NCBI RefSeq assembly: GCF_041199985.1
Contig: NZ_CP165647.1
Span: forward strand, 248,001 to 312,000
Direction of reading: 5' to 3'
From: Leptotrichia sp. HSP-536
GTDB lineage: Bacteria > Fusobacteriota > Fusobacteriia > Fusobacteriales > Leptotrichiaceae
Length of the DNA stretch: 64,000 bases
The position numbers were made by a program, and so were the translations under genes. Under the pieces are notes generated by a model. The model was given only the letters and a program-made list of their open reading frames with translations, did not search any database and had not been told where the DNA came from. Each line of letters begins with the position of its first letter. Position 1 is the first letter of the stretch. This document shows positions 53,983-63,963 of this stretch, one piece after another.

Positions 53983-54010
53983 TTGTTTTTAAAATATTTT
54001 AAGGTATAAT
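53983..54010 (+). promoter_or_regulatory. Promoter of the exported 2H phosphoesterase gene
   Basis: TTGTTT, 16 bases, TATAAT, with AAGG before the -10. It lies 44 bases before the ATG at 54054. Confidence 0.6.
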
Positions 54011-54053
54011 GTAATAAAAGTAATCTAAAATAAAAAAATTTAGGAGGTTTATT

Positions 54054-54707
54054 ATGAAAAAATTATTTTTTTCAATTTTTTTAATGTTTTGTCTAAACAT
54101 TTTTTCCAATGTAAATTACAATGTTTTTGTAATTATGGATAACAACGCAACTAGAAATGTGGAAAATATTTCAAAAGGGCTTAAAGATGTAGGAATTGAA
54201 AGCCTTTATTCCAAAGGATATGCAGTCCATCTAACTCTTTACCTTACAGAATATAAGCCTGAAGCACTAAAAACAATAAAGGATACTGTCAACAAAATTG
54301 CAAATCAGACAAAATCCTTTGATATAGAATTTTACAGATTAAGAAAGACTGGCGGAAACTGGTTTATGCTAGATGCTCAAAACAATGAAGCTATACAGCA
54401 ACTTGCAGATGAAATAACGGTCAGCCTGAACAAATATCGTGCAAAGGATGCACAAGTTCCCGACTGGGCAAAATCTATTCCTGAAAAAGTAAAATCATTC
54501 AATTTATACGGTTCTCCAAATGTATTTACAAGTTTTGATCCGCACATAACTTTACTTACTCCAGAAGATTCAGCTAAAATAGACGCATTTACTTCAAAAT
54601 ATGATTTTAAACCTTTTAAATCTAAAGTCATTGGTATCGGAATCGCTCAAGTTGACGATTTGGGGCAAGCAAAAAATATAATTTATTCAGTAAAATTTAA
54701 AAAATAA
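54054..54707 (+). CDS. Exported 2H phosphoesterase (2'-5' RNA ligase-like)
   Basis: A signal peptide (residues 1-19, ending IFSN) precedes a 2H phosphoesterase domain. The two HxT motifs are visible: His59 in VHLTLYL and His near residue 163 in DPHITLLTP. Enzymes of this superfamily cut or join 2'-5' or cyclic phosphodiester bonds, usually in the cytoplasm. An exported copy is uncommon and points to an extracytoplasmic RNA, nucleotide or phosphodiester substrate. GGAGG precedes the ATG. Confidence 0.78.
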   Translation: MKKLFFSIFLMFCLNIFSNVNYNVFVIMDNNATRNVENISKGLKDVGIESLYSKGYAVHLTLYLTEYKPEALKTIKDTVNKIANQTKSFDIEFYRLRKTGGNWFMLDAQNNEAIQQLADEITVSLNKYRAKDAQVPDWAKSIPEKVKSFNLYGSPNVFTSFDPHITLLTPEDSAKIDAFTSKYDFKPFKSKVIGIGIAQVDDLGQAKNIIYSVKFKK

Positions 54708-54717
54708 AAAAATTTAA

Positions 54718-54756
54718 AAGGGAACTGATTCTAATAAAACTAGAACTAATTCCCTT
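54718..54756. terminator. Bidirectional terminator
   Basis: AAGGGAACTGATTCT pairs with AGAACTAATTCCCTT with few mismatches, nine-base loop. It lies between the convergent 2H phosphoesterase and pflA genes. Confidence 0.8.
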
Positions 54757-54760
54757 AATT

Positions 54761-55495
54761 TTATTTATCTAACATTTTTAAACCATAAGATCTAAAAATT
54801 CCTTCTGCCTTATCAATCAATTCTCGAGTTGGAGTCGGCGTATCCTTTAATTTGTATTCTTTCCCAACTTTTTCCCACTTATACTGCCCCATCTGATGAA
54901 ATGGTAAAACATCCACTCTTTCCACATTCTTTAACTGCGAAGTAAATTTTGCCCACTCATGCAAATCATTTTCATCATCAGAATATCCTGGAACTAACAC
55001 ATATCTTAGCCAAGTCGGCTTATTAATTTCATTCAAGTATTTTGCAAATTTTAACGTATTGTCAAGCTCCACTGAAGTTAATATTTTATATTTTTCAGGA
55101 TTTATGTGCTTAATATCAAGAAGCACCATATCAACAAGCTCAAGCACTTGTTTTGCCTTATCAGAAAAAATATAGCCAGATGTATCAAGTGCTGTCTGAA
55201 TCCCATTTTCACGACAAAGTTTAAACAGCTCCATCAGAAATTCAGGCTGCATCAAAGGCTCTCCCCCAGAAACCGTAACTCCTCCAGTCTTTATAAATCC
55301 TCTTACCTTCAAAATTTCCTTCATAACTTCAGATGCAGTCATAATCATTTTTTTATCTTTAATTTCCCAAGTATCTACATTATGACAGTACAAACATCTA
55401 AGAGGACATCCCTGCAAAAACAGCACAAATCTGATTCCAGGTCCATCTTTAGTCCCAAACGATTCAAATGAATGTATATATCCTTTCACTTCCAT
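54761..55495 (-). CDS. pflA: Pyruvate formate-lyase activating enzyme
   Basis: PflA is the radical SAM activase that puts the glycyl radical on PflB. The cluster motif CPLRCLYCHN (CxxxCxxC) lies near residue 28 and is followed by TGGVTVSGGEPLMQ. I prefer the ATG at 55495 (MEVKGYIHSFESFG), which fits the family start; a TTG at 55525 is in frame but gives an unusual charged extension. The gene is separated from pflB by 310 bases with a terminator, so it probably has its own promoter. Confidence 0.93.
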   Translation of the reverse strand: MEVKGYIHSFESFGTKDGPGIRFVLFLQGCPLRCLYCHNVDTWEIKDKKMIMTASEVMKEILKVRGFIKTGGVTVSGGEPLMQPEFLMELFKLCRENGIQTALDTSGYIFSDKAKQVLELVDMVLLDIKHINPEKYKILTSVELDNTLKFAKYLNEINKPTWLRYVLVPGYSDDENDLHEWAKFTSQLKNVERVDVLPFHQMGQYKWEKVGKEYKLKDTPTPTRELIDKAEGIFRSYGLKMLDK

Positions 55496-55720
55496 ATTAA
55501 TTTTCTCTCTTTCTTTTTTATTCAATAAATTAATTATTCAACAATTCATACCATTTCCCGCTTAATATAGAAGAAATCAATTAAAATTATTTTTACAGGA
55601 TTTAGTATTAAATCTTATTTGAAATTTATTGATTAATAATTGTTTGTTCATCAAAAAATAATTATCAAACAAAATTTATTATAAACTAAAAATTACATTT
55701 TAAATTACATAATAGAAAAT

Positions 55721-55761
55721 AATGCCGCATAACTCATATTTTTATGAAACTATGCGACATT
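55721..55761 (-). terminator. Terminator of pflB
   Basis: On the minus strand AATGTCGCATAGTTTCATA pairs with TATGAGTTATGCGGCATT with two mismatches, over a four- to five-base loop, and is followed by ATTTTCTATT. The surrounding 55526-55834 interval holds no other feature. Confidence 0.8.
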
Positions 55762-55834
55762 TTTCATATTTTTAGCAAATCGTTACAAAATTTACTTCAG
55801 ATTTTTATACTTAAATTTCTAAATTTCTCAAATA

Positions 55835-58093
55835 CTACATTTTATTTGAAATTGTTCTGTTAATTACATCTAATTGTTGTTCTTTTGTCAATTTAACGAA
55901 GTTTACTGCATATCCAGAAACTCTGATTGTTAATTGAGGATAATTTTCTGGATGTTCCATTGCATCTTCCAATAATTCTCTTCCAAATACGTTTACATTC
56001 AAGTGATGTCCTGTTTGATTGAAATATCCATCCATTAATCCAACTAAGTTAGTTTGTTTTTCATTTGAATTTTTACCTAATGTTTCTGGTGTAATTGCGA
56101 ATGTGTAAGAAATTCCATCGTTTGCATCTTCAAATGGAATCTTAGCTACTGAGGCAAGTGAAGCAACAGCTCCTCTTGTATCTCTTCCGTGCATAGGGTT
56201 TGCTCCTGGACCAAATGGCGCTCCAGCTCTTCTTCCATCAGGAGTATTTCCTGTTTTCTTACCGTATACTACGTTTGAAGTAATTGTCAATACAGATTGT
56301 GTAGGAGTTGCATTTCTGTACATTTTGTGAGTTCTTAATTTGTTCATAAATCTTCTTGTAATGTCTACTGCAAACTGATCTGTCGCATCGTCATTATTTC
56401 CGAATGGAACATAATCTTTTTCATTGATGTAGTCAACTGCGTCCCCTTCTTCATCTCTTACAACTTTTACTTTACCATATTTAATAGCTGCCAATGAATC
56501 TGCAATAATTGATAATCCTGCAATTCCAAATGCTTCTGTTCTTCTGATGTTGACATCATGCAATGCCATTTCCAATGCTTCATAAGAATATTTATCGTGC
56601 ATATAGTGAATGATATTCAATGCCTTAACATAAGTTGAAGCTAGCCAGTCTAACACTTTGTCTAATTTTTCCCATACTTCGTCAAATTCCAAATATTCAC
56701 CTTTAATCGGTTCAAATTGTCCTTCTGGAGTAACTTGAATTTTTGATTTTTCATCTTTTCCACCGTTAATTGCATATAGTAATGCTTTTGGCAAGTTTAC
56801 TCTTGCACCGAAGAATTGCATTTGGTGCCCAATAGTCATTGGAGATACGCAACAAGCGATTCCATAGTCATTACCAAATTGTGGACGCATAATGTCATCA
56901 TTTTCATATTGCACTGATGATGTATCAATTGACACTTTAGCACAGAATTTTTTCCAAGTTTCAGGTAATTGTTCACTCCATAAAACTGTTAAGTTTGGTT
57001 CAGGTGAAGTTCCCATGTTGTACAATGTATGTAAAATTCTGAATGAGTTTTTAGTAACTAATGATCTTCCATCTTCTCCGATACCACCAATTGATTCAGT
57101 TACCCAAACTGGATCTCCTGAGAATAACGCATCATATTCAGGTGTTCTTAAGAATCTGATTATTCTTAATTTCATAACAAAGTGATCCATTATTTCCTGA
57201 GCTTCTTTTTCAGTTAAAGTTCCTTCCTGCAAATCTCTTTCCAAGTAAATATCTAGAAATGTAGAAGTTCTTCCGATACTCATCGCAGCTCCATTTTGAT
57301 CTTTTGTAGCAGCTAAGTATGCAAAATATAACCATTGTACTGCTTCTTTACCATTAGTAGCAGGCTGTGAAATGTCAAATCCATAAGCTTCAGCCATTCT
57401 CTTTAATGCTTGTAATGCTTTGATTTGTTCAAAAATTTCTTCTCTTAATCTGATAACATCTTCTGTCATTTCAACAGGATCTAAATTTAATAATTCTTTT
57501 TGTCTGTCAGAAATTAATCTGTCAACTCCATAAAGAACAACTCTTCTGTAATCTCCGATGATTCTTCCACGTCCGTAAGCATCTGGAAGTCCAGTTATAA
57601 TTCCTGTTCTTCTGGCTTTTCTGATTTGTTCAGTATAAGCCGAGAAAACTCCATCATTATGAGTTTTTCTGTATTTAGTAAAAATTTCTTCTGTTTCAGG
57701 ATCCAATTTATATCCAAACGCTTCCAAGCTGTTTTTTACCATTCTCAATCCACCGTTAGGGAAAATTGCTCTTTTTAAAGGCGCATCAGTTTGCAGTCCT
57801 ACGATTTTTTCCAAGTCTTTGTTGATATATCCTGCTCCGTAAGCATCAATTTGAGATGGTATTTTAGTTTCTGCATCGTAAATACCTTTTTCTCTTTCTA
57901 CTTTAAATTTTTCTGAAAGGCTTTTCCACAATTCAGTAGTAGCTTCTGTTGGACCTTCTAAAAAGCTATCATCTCCTAAATATTCAGTATAATTTAATCT
58001 GATAAATTCTGTAACATCAATGTTGTTTGTCCAATTTCCTTCTTTAAATCCTCTCCATGCGTTCATTACTTGACAACACATCCTTTCAACCAT
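55835..58093 (-). CDS. pflB: Formate acetyltransferase (pyruvate formate-lyase)
   Basis: PflB converts pyruvate and CoA to acetyl-CoA and formate under anaerobic conditions. The catalytic Cys pair is in GIACCVSPM near residue 413, and the glycyl radical site is the Gly in RVSGYAVNF near the C-terminus. The 743-752 residues are typical. The family start is [12 protein letters not shown] (ATG at 58066), but the only binding-site-like AAAGGA sits 14 bases before it; the ATG at 58093 is the alternative. It feeds acetyl-CoA to Pta and AckA. Confidence 0.95.
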   Translation of the reverse strand: MVERMCCQVMNAWRGFKEGNWTNNIDVTEFIRLNYTEYLGDDSFLEGPTEATTELWKSLSEKFKVEREKGIYDAETKIPSQIDAYGAGYINKDLEKIVGLQTDAPLKRAIFPNGGLRMVKNSLEAFGYKLDPETEEIFTKYRKTHNDGVFSAYTEQIRKARRTGIITGLPDAYGRGRIIGDYRRVVLYGVDRLISDRQKELLNLDPVEMTEDVIRLREEIFEQIKALQALKRMAEAYGFDISQPATNGKEAVQWLYFAYLAATKDQNGAAMSIGRTSTFLDIYLERDLQEGTLTEKEAQEIMDHFVMKLRIIRFLRTPEYDALFSGDPVWVTESIGGIGEDGRSLVTKNSFRILHTLYNMGTSPEPNLTVLWSEQLPETWKKFCAKVSIDTSSVQYENDDIMRPQFGNDYGIACCVSPMTIGHQMQFFGARVNLPKALLYAINGGKDEKSKIQVTPEGQFEPIKGEYLEFDEVWEKLDKVLDWLASTYVKALNIIHYMHDKYSYEALEMALHDVNIRRTEAFGIAGLSIIADSLAAIKYGKVKVVRDEEGDAVDYINEKDYVPFGNNDDATDQFAVDITRRFMNKLRTHKMYRNATPTQSVLTITSNVVYGKKTGNTPDGRRAGAPFGPGANPMHGRDTRGAVASLASVAKIPFEDANDGISYTFAITPETLGKNSNEKQTNLVGLMDGYFNQTGHHLNVNVFGRELLEDAMEHPENYPQLTIRVSGYAVNFVKLTKEQQLDVINRTISNKM

Positions 58094-58138
58094 TTTATTT
58101 ATTTGTAATTATTATAATATTGATTTCACTCTAGTAGT

Positions 58139-58167
58139 ATTATACCCCAAAATCTTCATAAAAGCAA
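58139..58167 (-). promoter_or_regulatory. Promoter of pflB
   Basis: On the minus strand TTGCTT, 17 bases, TATAAT, about 45-75 bases before the pflB start options. The rest of 58168-58387 is AT-rich with nothing else that I can support. Confidence 0.7.
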
Positions 58168-58387
58168 ATGTTTTTTTCAATTTTTTTAGTGTAAAAATAT
58201 GTTAAAACCTTTATTAATAGTGAAAAAAATAACTTGTTTTGTCTAGCGATATGAAAACTTTTAAAATAATAAACATTGATTTTGTTATGATTTATGTAAT
58301 TTATAAAATCAAACAAATATTAAAAATAATGTAGATTTTGAGTTTTTAGATACAGCCTAATTAATTTTATAAGTTTGTTGTTTTAAA

Positions 58388-59812
58388 TTAATTTGTTGTT
58401 AATCTATTTTTATTTTTTATTCTTTTACGAATTATATCTCTTTCCTTTTTAAAGTCCAAATATTGAAGCATCATTGTACGTAAACGTATCATCTGTATCA
58501 GAATGGCACTCCGATTTTTCAAGGCTCCCTTTTCATTTTCAATTTCCAGATGATATATCGGTATTTCTGAAAAATTTTTTATTACATTTACAAATTTAGA
58601 ACTTGAAATTAATAATATCTGTTCAAATTCATTTGTATTTCTAGTTTTGGTAATAACTTTTTTAAATTTATCCAGCTGTTCAATCTTTACTATGTTTATA
58701 AAGTTAAAGAATTCCTTTATCCTGTTATATGTCTTTAAAATTTCGGCTTCTTCCAAATCAAATATAACTAATGTTGAAATTTTAATGATTTCATTTGAAT
58801 TAACATATTGCTTCACTATTTGCTTATTAAGCAGTTTCTTATCTTCAAAATTTACTGATGTTTCTGCAATATCGTAAAATTCTACTTTATCCTGTTCTAG
58901 TAATTTTCTAGTTTTTAGATTTCTATTATTTTGTAAATACAATTCCCCGTTAATTTTATTTAATACATTTTCCGCATTATTTCTAGTTTTATGAATTTTT
59001 TTATAAAATGAGGCAATAAATCTTAAATTTATTTCTAATTTTTCTCTTTTATAAATTTTTTCCATTATTGTAAAAAAATTTTCATTTTCAGTACTTTTTG
59101 AGAGAGTATATCTGTATTTTATATCTTTATTTTTAAAATTCAAGAGAAAATAAACTAGCATTTTATATTTTTCATCTATTGAAATTATATTTGTGTATTC
59201 TTTAATATAAGAAAAGATTAACTTGTGAATATATTTAATATTCTTTATTTTTAAGGTTTCCTGCATAATCTTAAAATAAAAATTTTCTTGATACGTACTT
59301 TTACCAAGATAACTTTTTTCTAATCTTCTGCATAAAATTTCCTTTAAATAAATTTCCTTGAACTCTTTAAAATTAGAATTTTTCTCTTCAAATAATTTTT
59401 CTATATTTTCAGATTTTACATATTCTGGATATTTAATATTAAAAATTTCCAGTATTTGTTTTAAATCATTTTGAATATTTTTTTTATTGTCTTGAGATTT
59501 CTTAATTTGTTTATTAAAATTATAAATGTTTAATTTTTCTTTTCCGAATAGTAAAATGAATGAAATAAGGTCTCGTCGAAATGTCTTCTTTATATCTTTA
59601 GTTTCTATCTTAAATATATTTTCATCATATTTTCCAAAATAATATAAATAATTTTTACTTGCATGTATTATCCCGGTATTATGCTCCTGCAAAAACTTAT
59701 TTATATTTTTAATAGTTTTAAATCTATATTTTTCTAGTAAATCTTTTTTATTAGCAATCTTAAAATTTAAAATTTCCTTTAACAAGTCACTTTCATTAAA
59801 ATCAATTTTCAC
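58388..59812 (-). CDS. Large protein of unknown function, possibly a Mga/PRD-type regulator (GTG start)
   Basis: The 474 residues have no signal peptide or membrane segment. The first 65 residues (FNESDLLKEILNFKIANKKDLLEKY, then TIKNINKFLQEHNTGI) could form a winged helix. Long charged helical regions follow, and residues about 330-430 (STLVIFDLEEAEIL, INIVKIEQLDKF, QILLISSSKF) alternate strand and helix like a PTS EIIB domain. That order recalls BglG/Mga-type regulators, but no family motif is certain. The start is GTG at 59812. Composition is extremely Lys/Asn/Ile-rich. A perfect inverted repeat lies in its leader. Confidence 0.55.
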   Translation of the reverse strand: MKIDFNESDLLKEILNFKIANKKDLLEKYRFKTIKNINKFLQEHNTGIIHASKNYLYYFGKYDENIFKIETKDIKKTFRRDLISFILLFGKEKLNIYNFNKQIKKSQDNKKNIQNDLKQILEIFNIKYPEYVKSENIEKLFEEKNSNFKEFKEIYLKEILCRRLEKSYLGKSTYQENFYFKIMQETLKIKNIKYIHKLIFSYIKEYTNIISIDEKYKMLVYFLLNFKNKDIKYRYTLSKSTENENFFTIMEKIYKREKLEINLRFIASFYKKIHKTRNNAENVLNKINGELYLQNNRNLKTRKLLEQDKVEFYDIAETSVNFEDKKLLNKQIVKQYVNSNEIIKISTLVIFDLEEAEILKTYNRIKEFFNFINIVKIEQLDKFKKVITKTRNTNEFEQILLISSSKFVNVIKNFSEIPIYHLEIENEKGALKNRSAILIQMIRLRTMMLQYLDFKKERDIIRKRIKNKNRLTTN

Positions 59813-59842
59813 TACCCATTTTCACCCCATAATTATTATTCT

Positions 59843-59865
59843 CCTGTAACGCTGATGTTTACAGG
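59843..59865. promoter_or_regulatory. Inverted repeat in the leader of the 58388-59812 gene
   Basis: CCTGTAA and TTACAGG form a perfect seven-base-pair stem with a nine-base loop, about 30 bases before the GTG start. No T-run follows it, so it is an operator or RNA regulatory hairpin rather than a terminator. The rest of 59866-60217 is more than 80 percent A+T by eye with no gene or repeat I can support. Confidence 0.5.
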
Positions 59866-60217
59866 CATTTTCATAATAACAATTATGGATTTATTTTTTT
59901 AGATGACGTTTTTAATTTTTTTATTTTTAGATAATACCCTATAAATATTGATTTATATTCATTTATTAAAATTAATTTTAAATTAAATAAATGAATTTTA
60001 ATTTTTGAAAAAATATATTAAATATAAATTTCTAGTGTAAAAATAACGTTATAATATTTTTCAAATTTTTATAAAAAATTATTCATTATTAAATACAGTT
60101 AATTTAAAATTTTTCTTTATTTTATTATTTTAAAATTTTAATGTTTATGTTATTTTTAAAGAATTTATTTAATAAATTTTTTAAAAATTTTTGTTCAAAT
60201 TAAATTTATATAAAAAA

Positions 60218-60278
60218 AGAGAATGCTAAATTATCTAAACAATAAAATTCATCATTGATTATTCTTTTAACACTCTCT
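60218..60278 (-). terminator. Terminator of hemZ
   Basis: On the minus strand AGAGAGTGTTAAA pairs with TTTAGCATTCTCT, using G-U pairs, across a loop of about 35 bases, and TTTTTTT follows. It starts about 20 bases past the hemZ stop. Confidence 0.7.
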
Positions 60279-60300
60279 CAATTAAACAAAGTTTATACAT

Positions 60301-61824
60301 TTATTTATTAAACAATTTTTGAATTTCAATCTTTTTTTGCACTAATCGTTCTGGCAATTCATTCATCCACACCAGCGGATCTTTAGGATTTACAAGTCTT
60401 TTTATATTATCCCGATGTTTTTCCTCGTCAAACCAGATAAGTTTCGTAATCGCTCCCGCTCCAATTCCAATAATTGTCTTATTTTCCTCAATCATTTCAA
60501 TATTGTAAATCGACTCGCTTCCGTTTAAGGAATATCCAAGATTTTCTCCCCATTGAAAGCTATTTTTCTGGCGATACATATAATATGGAAAAAGCCCTTT
60601 GTTTTTAGTTACATTTTCGATTTTTTCGTAAATTTTTTCATAATCCAGTACGTCTTCATGAACATAATTTTCTTTGTTGAGCCGGCTTGCATTTTTTATT
60701 GCCAGATTGTGAATTGTCAGATTTTCCATATTGTATTTGGAAATCTCGTCCATGGTGTACAAAATATCGTCTGTAGTTTCACGCGGCAAGCCTAAAATTA
60801 AGTCCATATTTATTTCCAATCCAAGATTTTTAGCAAGTTTATAGACATTATCAAACTGTTCCCTGTCGTGATAACGATTTACAAGTTTTAATGTACTTTC
60901 ATTAAAGGATTGTGGATTTATGCTGATTTTATTTATCCCATAACTTTTAATAATAGTCAATTTCTTCTCATCCAGCGTGTCAATTCTTCCAGCCTCAAAT
61001 GTAAATTCCTTTAAATAATCCAAATTATAGTTTTCTTTTAGTGTTTTTAGCAATTTGTCAATTTCTTCTGCCGTTAAAATCGAAGGTGTTCCTCCACCTA
61101 TATAAATTGTGTTGATTTTTAAATCTAATTCCTGAGTTAATTTCCCAATTTCACGGATTTCGTGATAAACTGATTCTATGTATTCATCATATCGTTCTGC
61201 ATATTTTCCACGTAACAGATAGGCTGGGAATGAACAGTATGAGCATTTTGTAGGGCAAAAGGCAATTCCAATATAAATTCCAATTGTTTCTTTGTCCAGA
61301 TATGGCTCCTGACGTTTTACAATATTTAATAGAAGATTTCTTTTTTCATTGCTTACAAGGTATATTTTTTCCAATATTTCATCAATTTCGTTATAAGATA
61401 ACCCCATCTTTAAAAAACGCCCCACAATCTTTGTAGGACGTACTCCTATTAAAATACCCCATTTATACTCATTTTTTTTATCAAACAGTTCCATTAAGGA
61501 ACTTTTTGCCATAACTTCTGCCTGATCAAAATATTCTTCATTAACCTTCTTATGCGAAAATATTATTTTTTTTAAAATTTTTCCATTTTTGTTATCAATT
61601 AATACCGTATTTACAATAATTGTTTCTGCATTTTCATTTTCAGAATTTTTTAGTTTTCCACAATTTTTGTAAAAGTTTCCCACATCTTGATTTTTTTCAA
61701 AATTCACACTAATTTCCACATCATTTTCACTATTTTCCGAAAGAATATCATAATGCTCAGGTAAAAGCACACGCATAAATTCCTCAAGTTTATTTTGATT
61801 AATCTCAATATTCGCTTTTATCAT
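60301..61824 (-). CDS. hemZ: Coproporphyrinogen III oxidase-like radical SAM protein HemZ
   Basis: The protein belongs to the HemN/HemZ group of radical SAM enzymes. The cluster motif CPTKCSYCSF lies near residue 190 and is followed by NTIYIGGGTPSIL. A long N-terminal region of about 170 residues before the SAM core is typical of HemZ in Clostridia and Fusobacteria. Whether it makes haem or another radical product is not settled by sequence. It starts one base after the uppP stop, so the two are cotranscribed. Confidence 0.88.
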   Translation of the reverse strand: MIKANIEINQNKLEEFMRVLLPEHYDILSENSENDVEISVNFEKNQDVGNFYKNCGKLKNSENENAETIIVNTVLIDNKNGKILKKIIFSHKKVNEEYFDQAEVMAKSSLMELFDKKNEYKWGILIGVRPTKIVGRFLKMGLSYNEIDEILEKIYLVSNEKRNLLLNIVKRQEPYLDKETIGIYIGIAFCPTKCSYCSFPAYLLRGKYAERYDEYIESVYHEIREIGKLTQELDLKINTIYIGGGTPSILTAEEIDKLLKTLKENYNLDYLKEFTFEAGRIDTLDEKKLTIIKSYGINKISINPQSFNESTLKLVNRYHDREQFDNVYKLAKNLGLEINMDLILGLPRETTDDILYTMDEISKYNMENLTIHNLAIKNASRLNKENYVHEDVLDYEKIYEKIENVTKNKGLFPYYMYRQKNSFQWGENLGYSLNGSESIYNIEMIEENKTIIGIGAGAITKLIWFDEEKHRDNIKRLVNPKDPLVWMNELPERLVQKKIEIQKLFNK

Positions 61825-62649
61825 CTATTTTATAACTCCCACAAAGTATAGCACCAGCACAACTATCCCAAGAATAATCCGATAATATCCAAATACCTTG
61901 AAATCGTGCTTTTTAATGTAATCCATAAAAACTTTTATCACAGCATACGCAAATACGAATGATAAGATAAATCCTAAAGCAATCAAAAACCATTCATACC
62001 CACTTAAAGCCGTACCAAGTTTCACCAGTTTCAAAAGTGTCGCCCCAAGCATTGTCGGAATCGCTAGAAAAAATGAAAATTCCGTTGCTAAAACTCTGTT
62101 TAATCCAAGCAAAACTCCACCAATAATCGTAGCAGCCGATCTCGAAGTTCCAGGAATCATCGCAAGACACTGAAACAGCCCTACTCCAATCGCAGTTTTT
62201 ACTGACATCTGAGTAATAGAAGTAATTCCGCCTTCCTTTTTTTCCCTCGATTCAAGCCAAATGAGTATTGCTCCGTAAACAATTAGTGTTATTGCCACAA
62301 CCACTGAATTAAACAGCACTTTATCAATAATATCATCAAACAGAAGCCCTAACACAACCGCAGGAAGCACTGCAATCACTATTTTTATCCACATCTGAAT
62401 AATATCAGCCCTCTGACTCTTGCTAAGCCCTTTTGCAAAGGGAAAAATTCTTTTCCAATAATATACAACTACCGATAAAATCGCTCCAAGCTGTATAATT
62501 ATCTTAAATGCATTGGCAAACTCCTCATTTTGTGAAAGCTGCAAAAACTGATCCACAATAATCATATGCCCTGTACTGCTGACAGGTATAAACTCTGTAA
62601 GTCCTTCTACAAGACTTAAAATAAATACTTTAATAATATCTGCAAACAT
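61825..62649 (-). CDS. uppP: Undecaprenyl-diphosphatase UppP (BacA)
   Basis: UppP dephosphorylates undecaprenyl pyrophosphate so the lipid carrier of cell-wall synthesis can be reused; extra copies give bacitracin resistance. The catalytic motifs EGLTEFIPVSSTGHM (residues about 16-30) and PGTSRSAATIIGG (near residue 165) are intact. The 274 residues carry about seven membrane segments. AAAGGAAAAC precedes the ATG. It opens the uppP-hemZ unit. Confidence 0.95.
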   Translation of the reverse strand: MFADIIKVFILSLVEGLTEFIPVSSTGHMIIVDQFLQLSQNEEFANAFKIIIQLGAILSVVVYYWKRIFPFAKGLSKSQRADIIQMWIKIVIAVLPAVVLGLLFDDIIDKVLFNSVVVAITLIVYGAILIWLESREKKEGGITSITQMSVKTAIGVGLFQCLAMIPGTSRSAATIIGGVLLGLNRVLATEFSFFLAIPTMLGATLLKLVKLGTALSGYEWFLIALGFILSFVFAYAVIKVFMDYIKKHDFKVFGYYRIILGIVVLVLYFVGVIK

Positions 62650-62775
62650 AATGTTTTCCTTTCTTTTTTATTAAACCTATTTTTTAAATTATCATTTATT
62701 ATATCACATATTTCACACTTTATTAATAGCTATAAAATTTTATTGTCTATTTATTGTGTATAGTTGTCAAACATT

Positions 62776-63827
62776 TGTTACAAAAATATATATAAAAAAA
62801 TATTTCTTTCCTAATGTATCTTTAACCTACTGATTTTCCTTGTACTCTTTTAATACTTCATTTGGACTCTTAAAGCCTAATACTTTTCTTGATATGTTGT
62901 TGTATCTTGTATTGTATTTCTTTATTGCTCTTAACAGTTCTTCCTTGCTTTTAAATTTCTTGTCTGCATAGTACTTGCTGTCAAGCCTGTGGCTTCTTTC
63001 CACTTTTCCATTCTCCCATGGCGAATATGGACGAGTTGTCCCGTACTCTATCCCCTTCTCCTCCAGTTTTAACTCAAACAACGTTTTCTTATCACTTTCA
63101 GAATTTGTGAACTCTTTCCCATTGTCTGTCTGAACTTTCTTTATGTCAAATCCCAGCTCCTTTTCCAAGTTCTCTAGAAACTTTGCGGTCTGATAGGTGC
63201 TTTTCTCATCTGCTATCCTTAATACTCTTTTTCTTGTATATTCATCTAATGCCGTTATTTGATAATACTTCTGATCATGTGTACCAAACTGTATGCATTC
63301 TTCTGGAACATATTTTATGTCTATCTGTACTCTTTCCCCAGGGTACTTCGCCTGTTCAGCCTTCTTTTTTCTTTTATGTAGCTTTTTAAGCTTTTCTTTG
63401 ACATTGCCCTTCATTTTCCTTACTATCTTGCACATTGAATCGTATGTACGACTGTAGCCTTCCTTTCTCGCTTTGACATAAACTTCTGCCAGCCCTTCAT
63501 AACCAAATTTCCTGTATTTTTTCATAACCAACTCGATTTCTTCCTGCGTGTGCTGGTTTGGATGGCTTTTAGGTCTTCTACTTTTTGGAAGAAGAGATCG
63601 GACTGTGCCGTCGTATCTATCTCTCCAACGTTTTATCTGCTGACGTGATGTTTTATACTTTACTGCTGCCTTTGAATTATTATTATGTTTTATTGCATAC
63701 TCAATTGCCCGTTGACGAACACGGTATATTTCTGATATACTACTCATATGAAAGGTTTCTCCTTAATGTGGTTTGGTAGGCTTACATTATATCAGAAACC
63801 TTTCTTTTTTTGTATATTCTTGTCACA
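62776..63827 (-). mobile_element. IS481-type insertion sequence
   Basis: The ends are imperfect inverted repeats: TGTTACAAAAATATA on the left and the reverse complement of TATATTCTTGTCACA on the right. A TGT end is typical for IS481. The element of about 1,050 bases holds one intact transposase gene and ends about 50 bases before the tuf promoter. Target duplications are not evident by eye, and the end positions are uncertain by a few bases. Confidence 0.75.
62827..63747 (-). CDS. IS481-family DDE transposase
   Basis: The 306 residues are uninterrupted. An N-terminal helix-turn-helix (NNNSKAAVKYKTSRQQIKRW) leads into an rve-type integrase core: Asp in VQIDIKYVP near residue 147, Asp in VQTDNGKEF near residue 208, and Glu in NGKVERSHR near residue 250, the DDE triad. 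It closes with the IS481-like YNTRYNNISRKVLGFKSPNEV. Since the frame is intact and the ends are recognisable, the element may still be active. GGAGAAACC precedes the ATG. Confidence 0.9.
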   Translation of the reverse strand: MSSISEIYRVRQRAIEYAIKHNNNSKAAVKYKTSRQQIKRWRDRYDGTVRSLLPKSRRPKSHPNQHTQEEIELVMKKYRKFGYEGLAEVYVKARKEGYSRTYDSMCKIVRKMKGNVKEKLKKLHKRKKKAEQAKYPGERVQIDIKYVPEECIQFGTHDQKYYQITALDEYTRKRVLRIADEKSTYQTAKFLENLEKELGFDIKKVQTDNGKEFTNSESDKKTLFELKLEEKGIEYGTTRPYSPWENGKVERSHRLDSKYYADKKFKSKEELLRAIKKYNTRYNNISRKVLGFKSPNEVLKEYKENQ

Positions 63828-63875
63828 TATGTATTATCTCACAACATTTTTACTCTGTCGTCATTCATTACTTAC

Positions 63876-63904
63876 TTGCAATCTTTTTAAAAATATGCTA
63901 TAAT
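63876..63904 (+). promoter_or_regulatory. Promoter of tuf
   Basis: TTGCAA, 17 bases, TATAAT, with an extended -10 (TGC before it). It lies 60 bases before the tuf start and 49 bases past the IS481 end, so the promoter is intact. Confidence 0.78.
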
Positions 63905-63963
63905 CTAGGTGATAAAAACCAAATAAAAACAAAAAAAATGAAATAAATGGAGGAAAAATTAAA

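Noticed and set aside
59866..60217. AT-rich stretch considered as a replication origin or partition site
   Set aside because: No cluster of DnaA-box-like sequences, no iterons and no origin-linked genes are nearby; the composition is only a little more extreme than other gaps.
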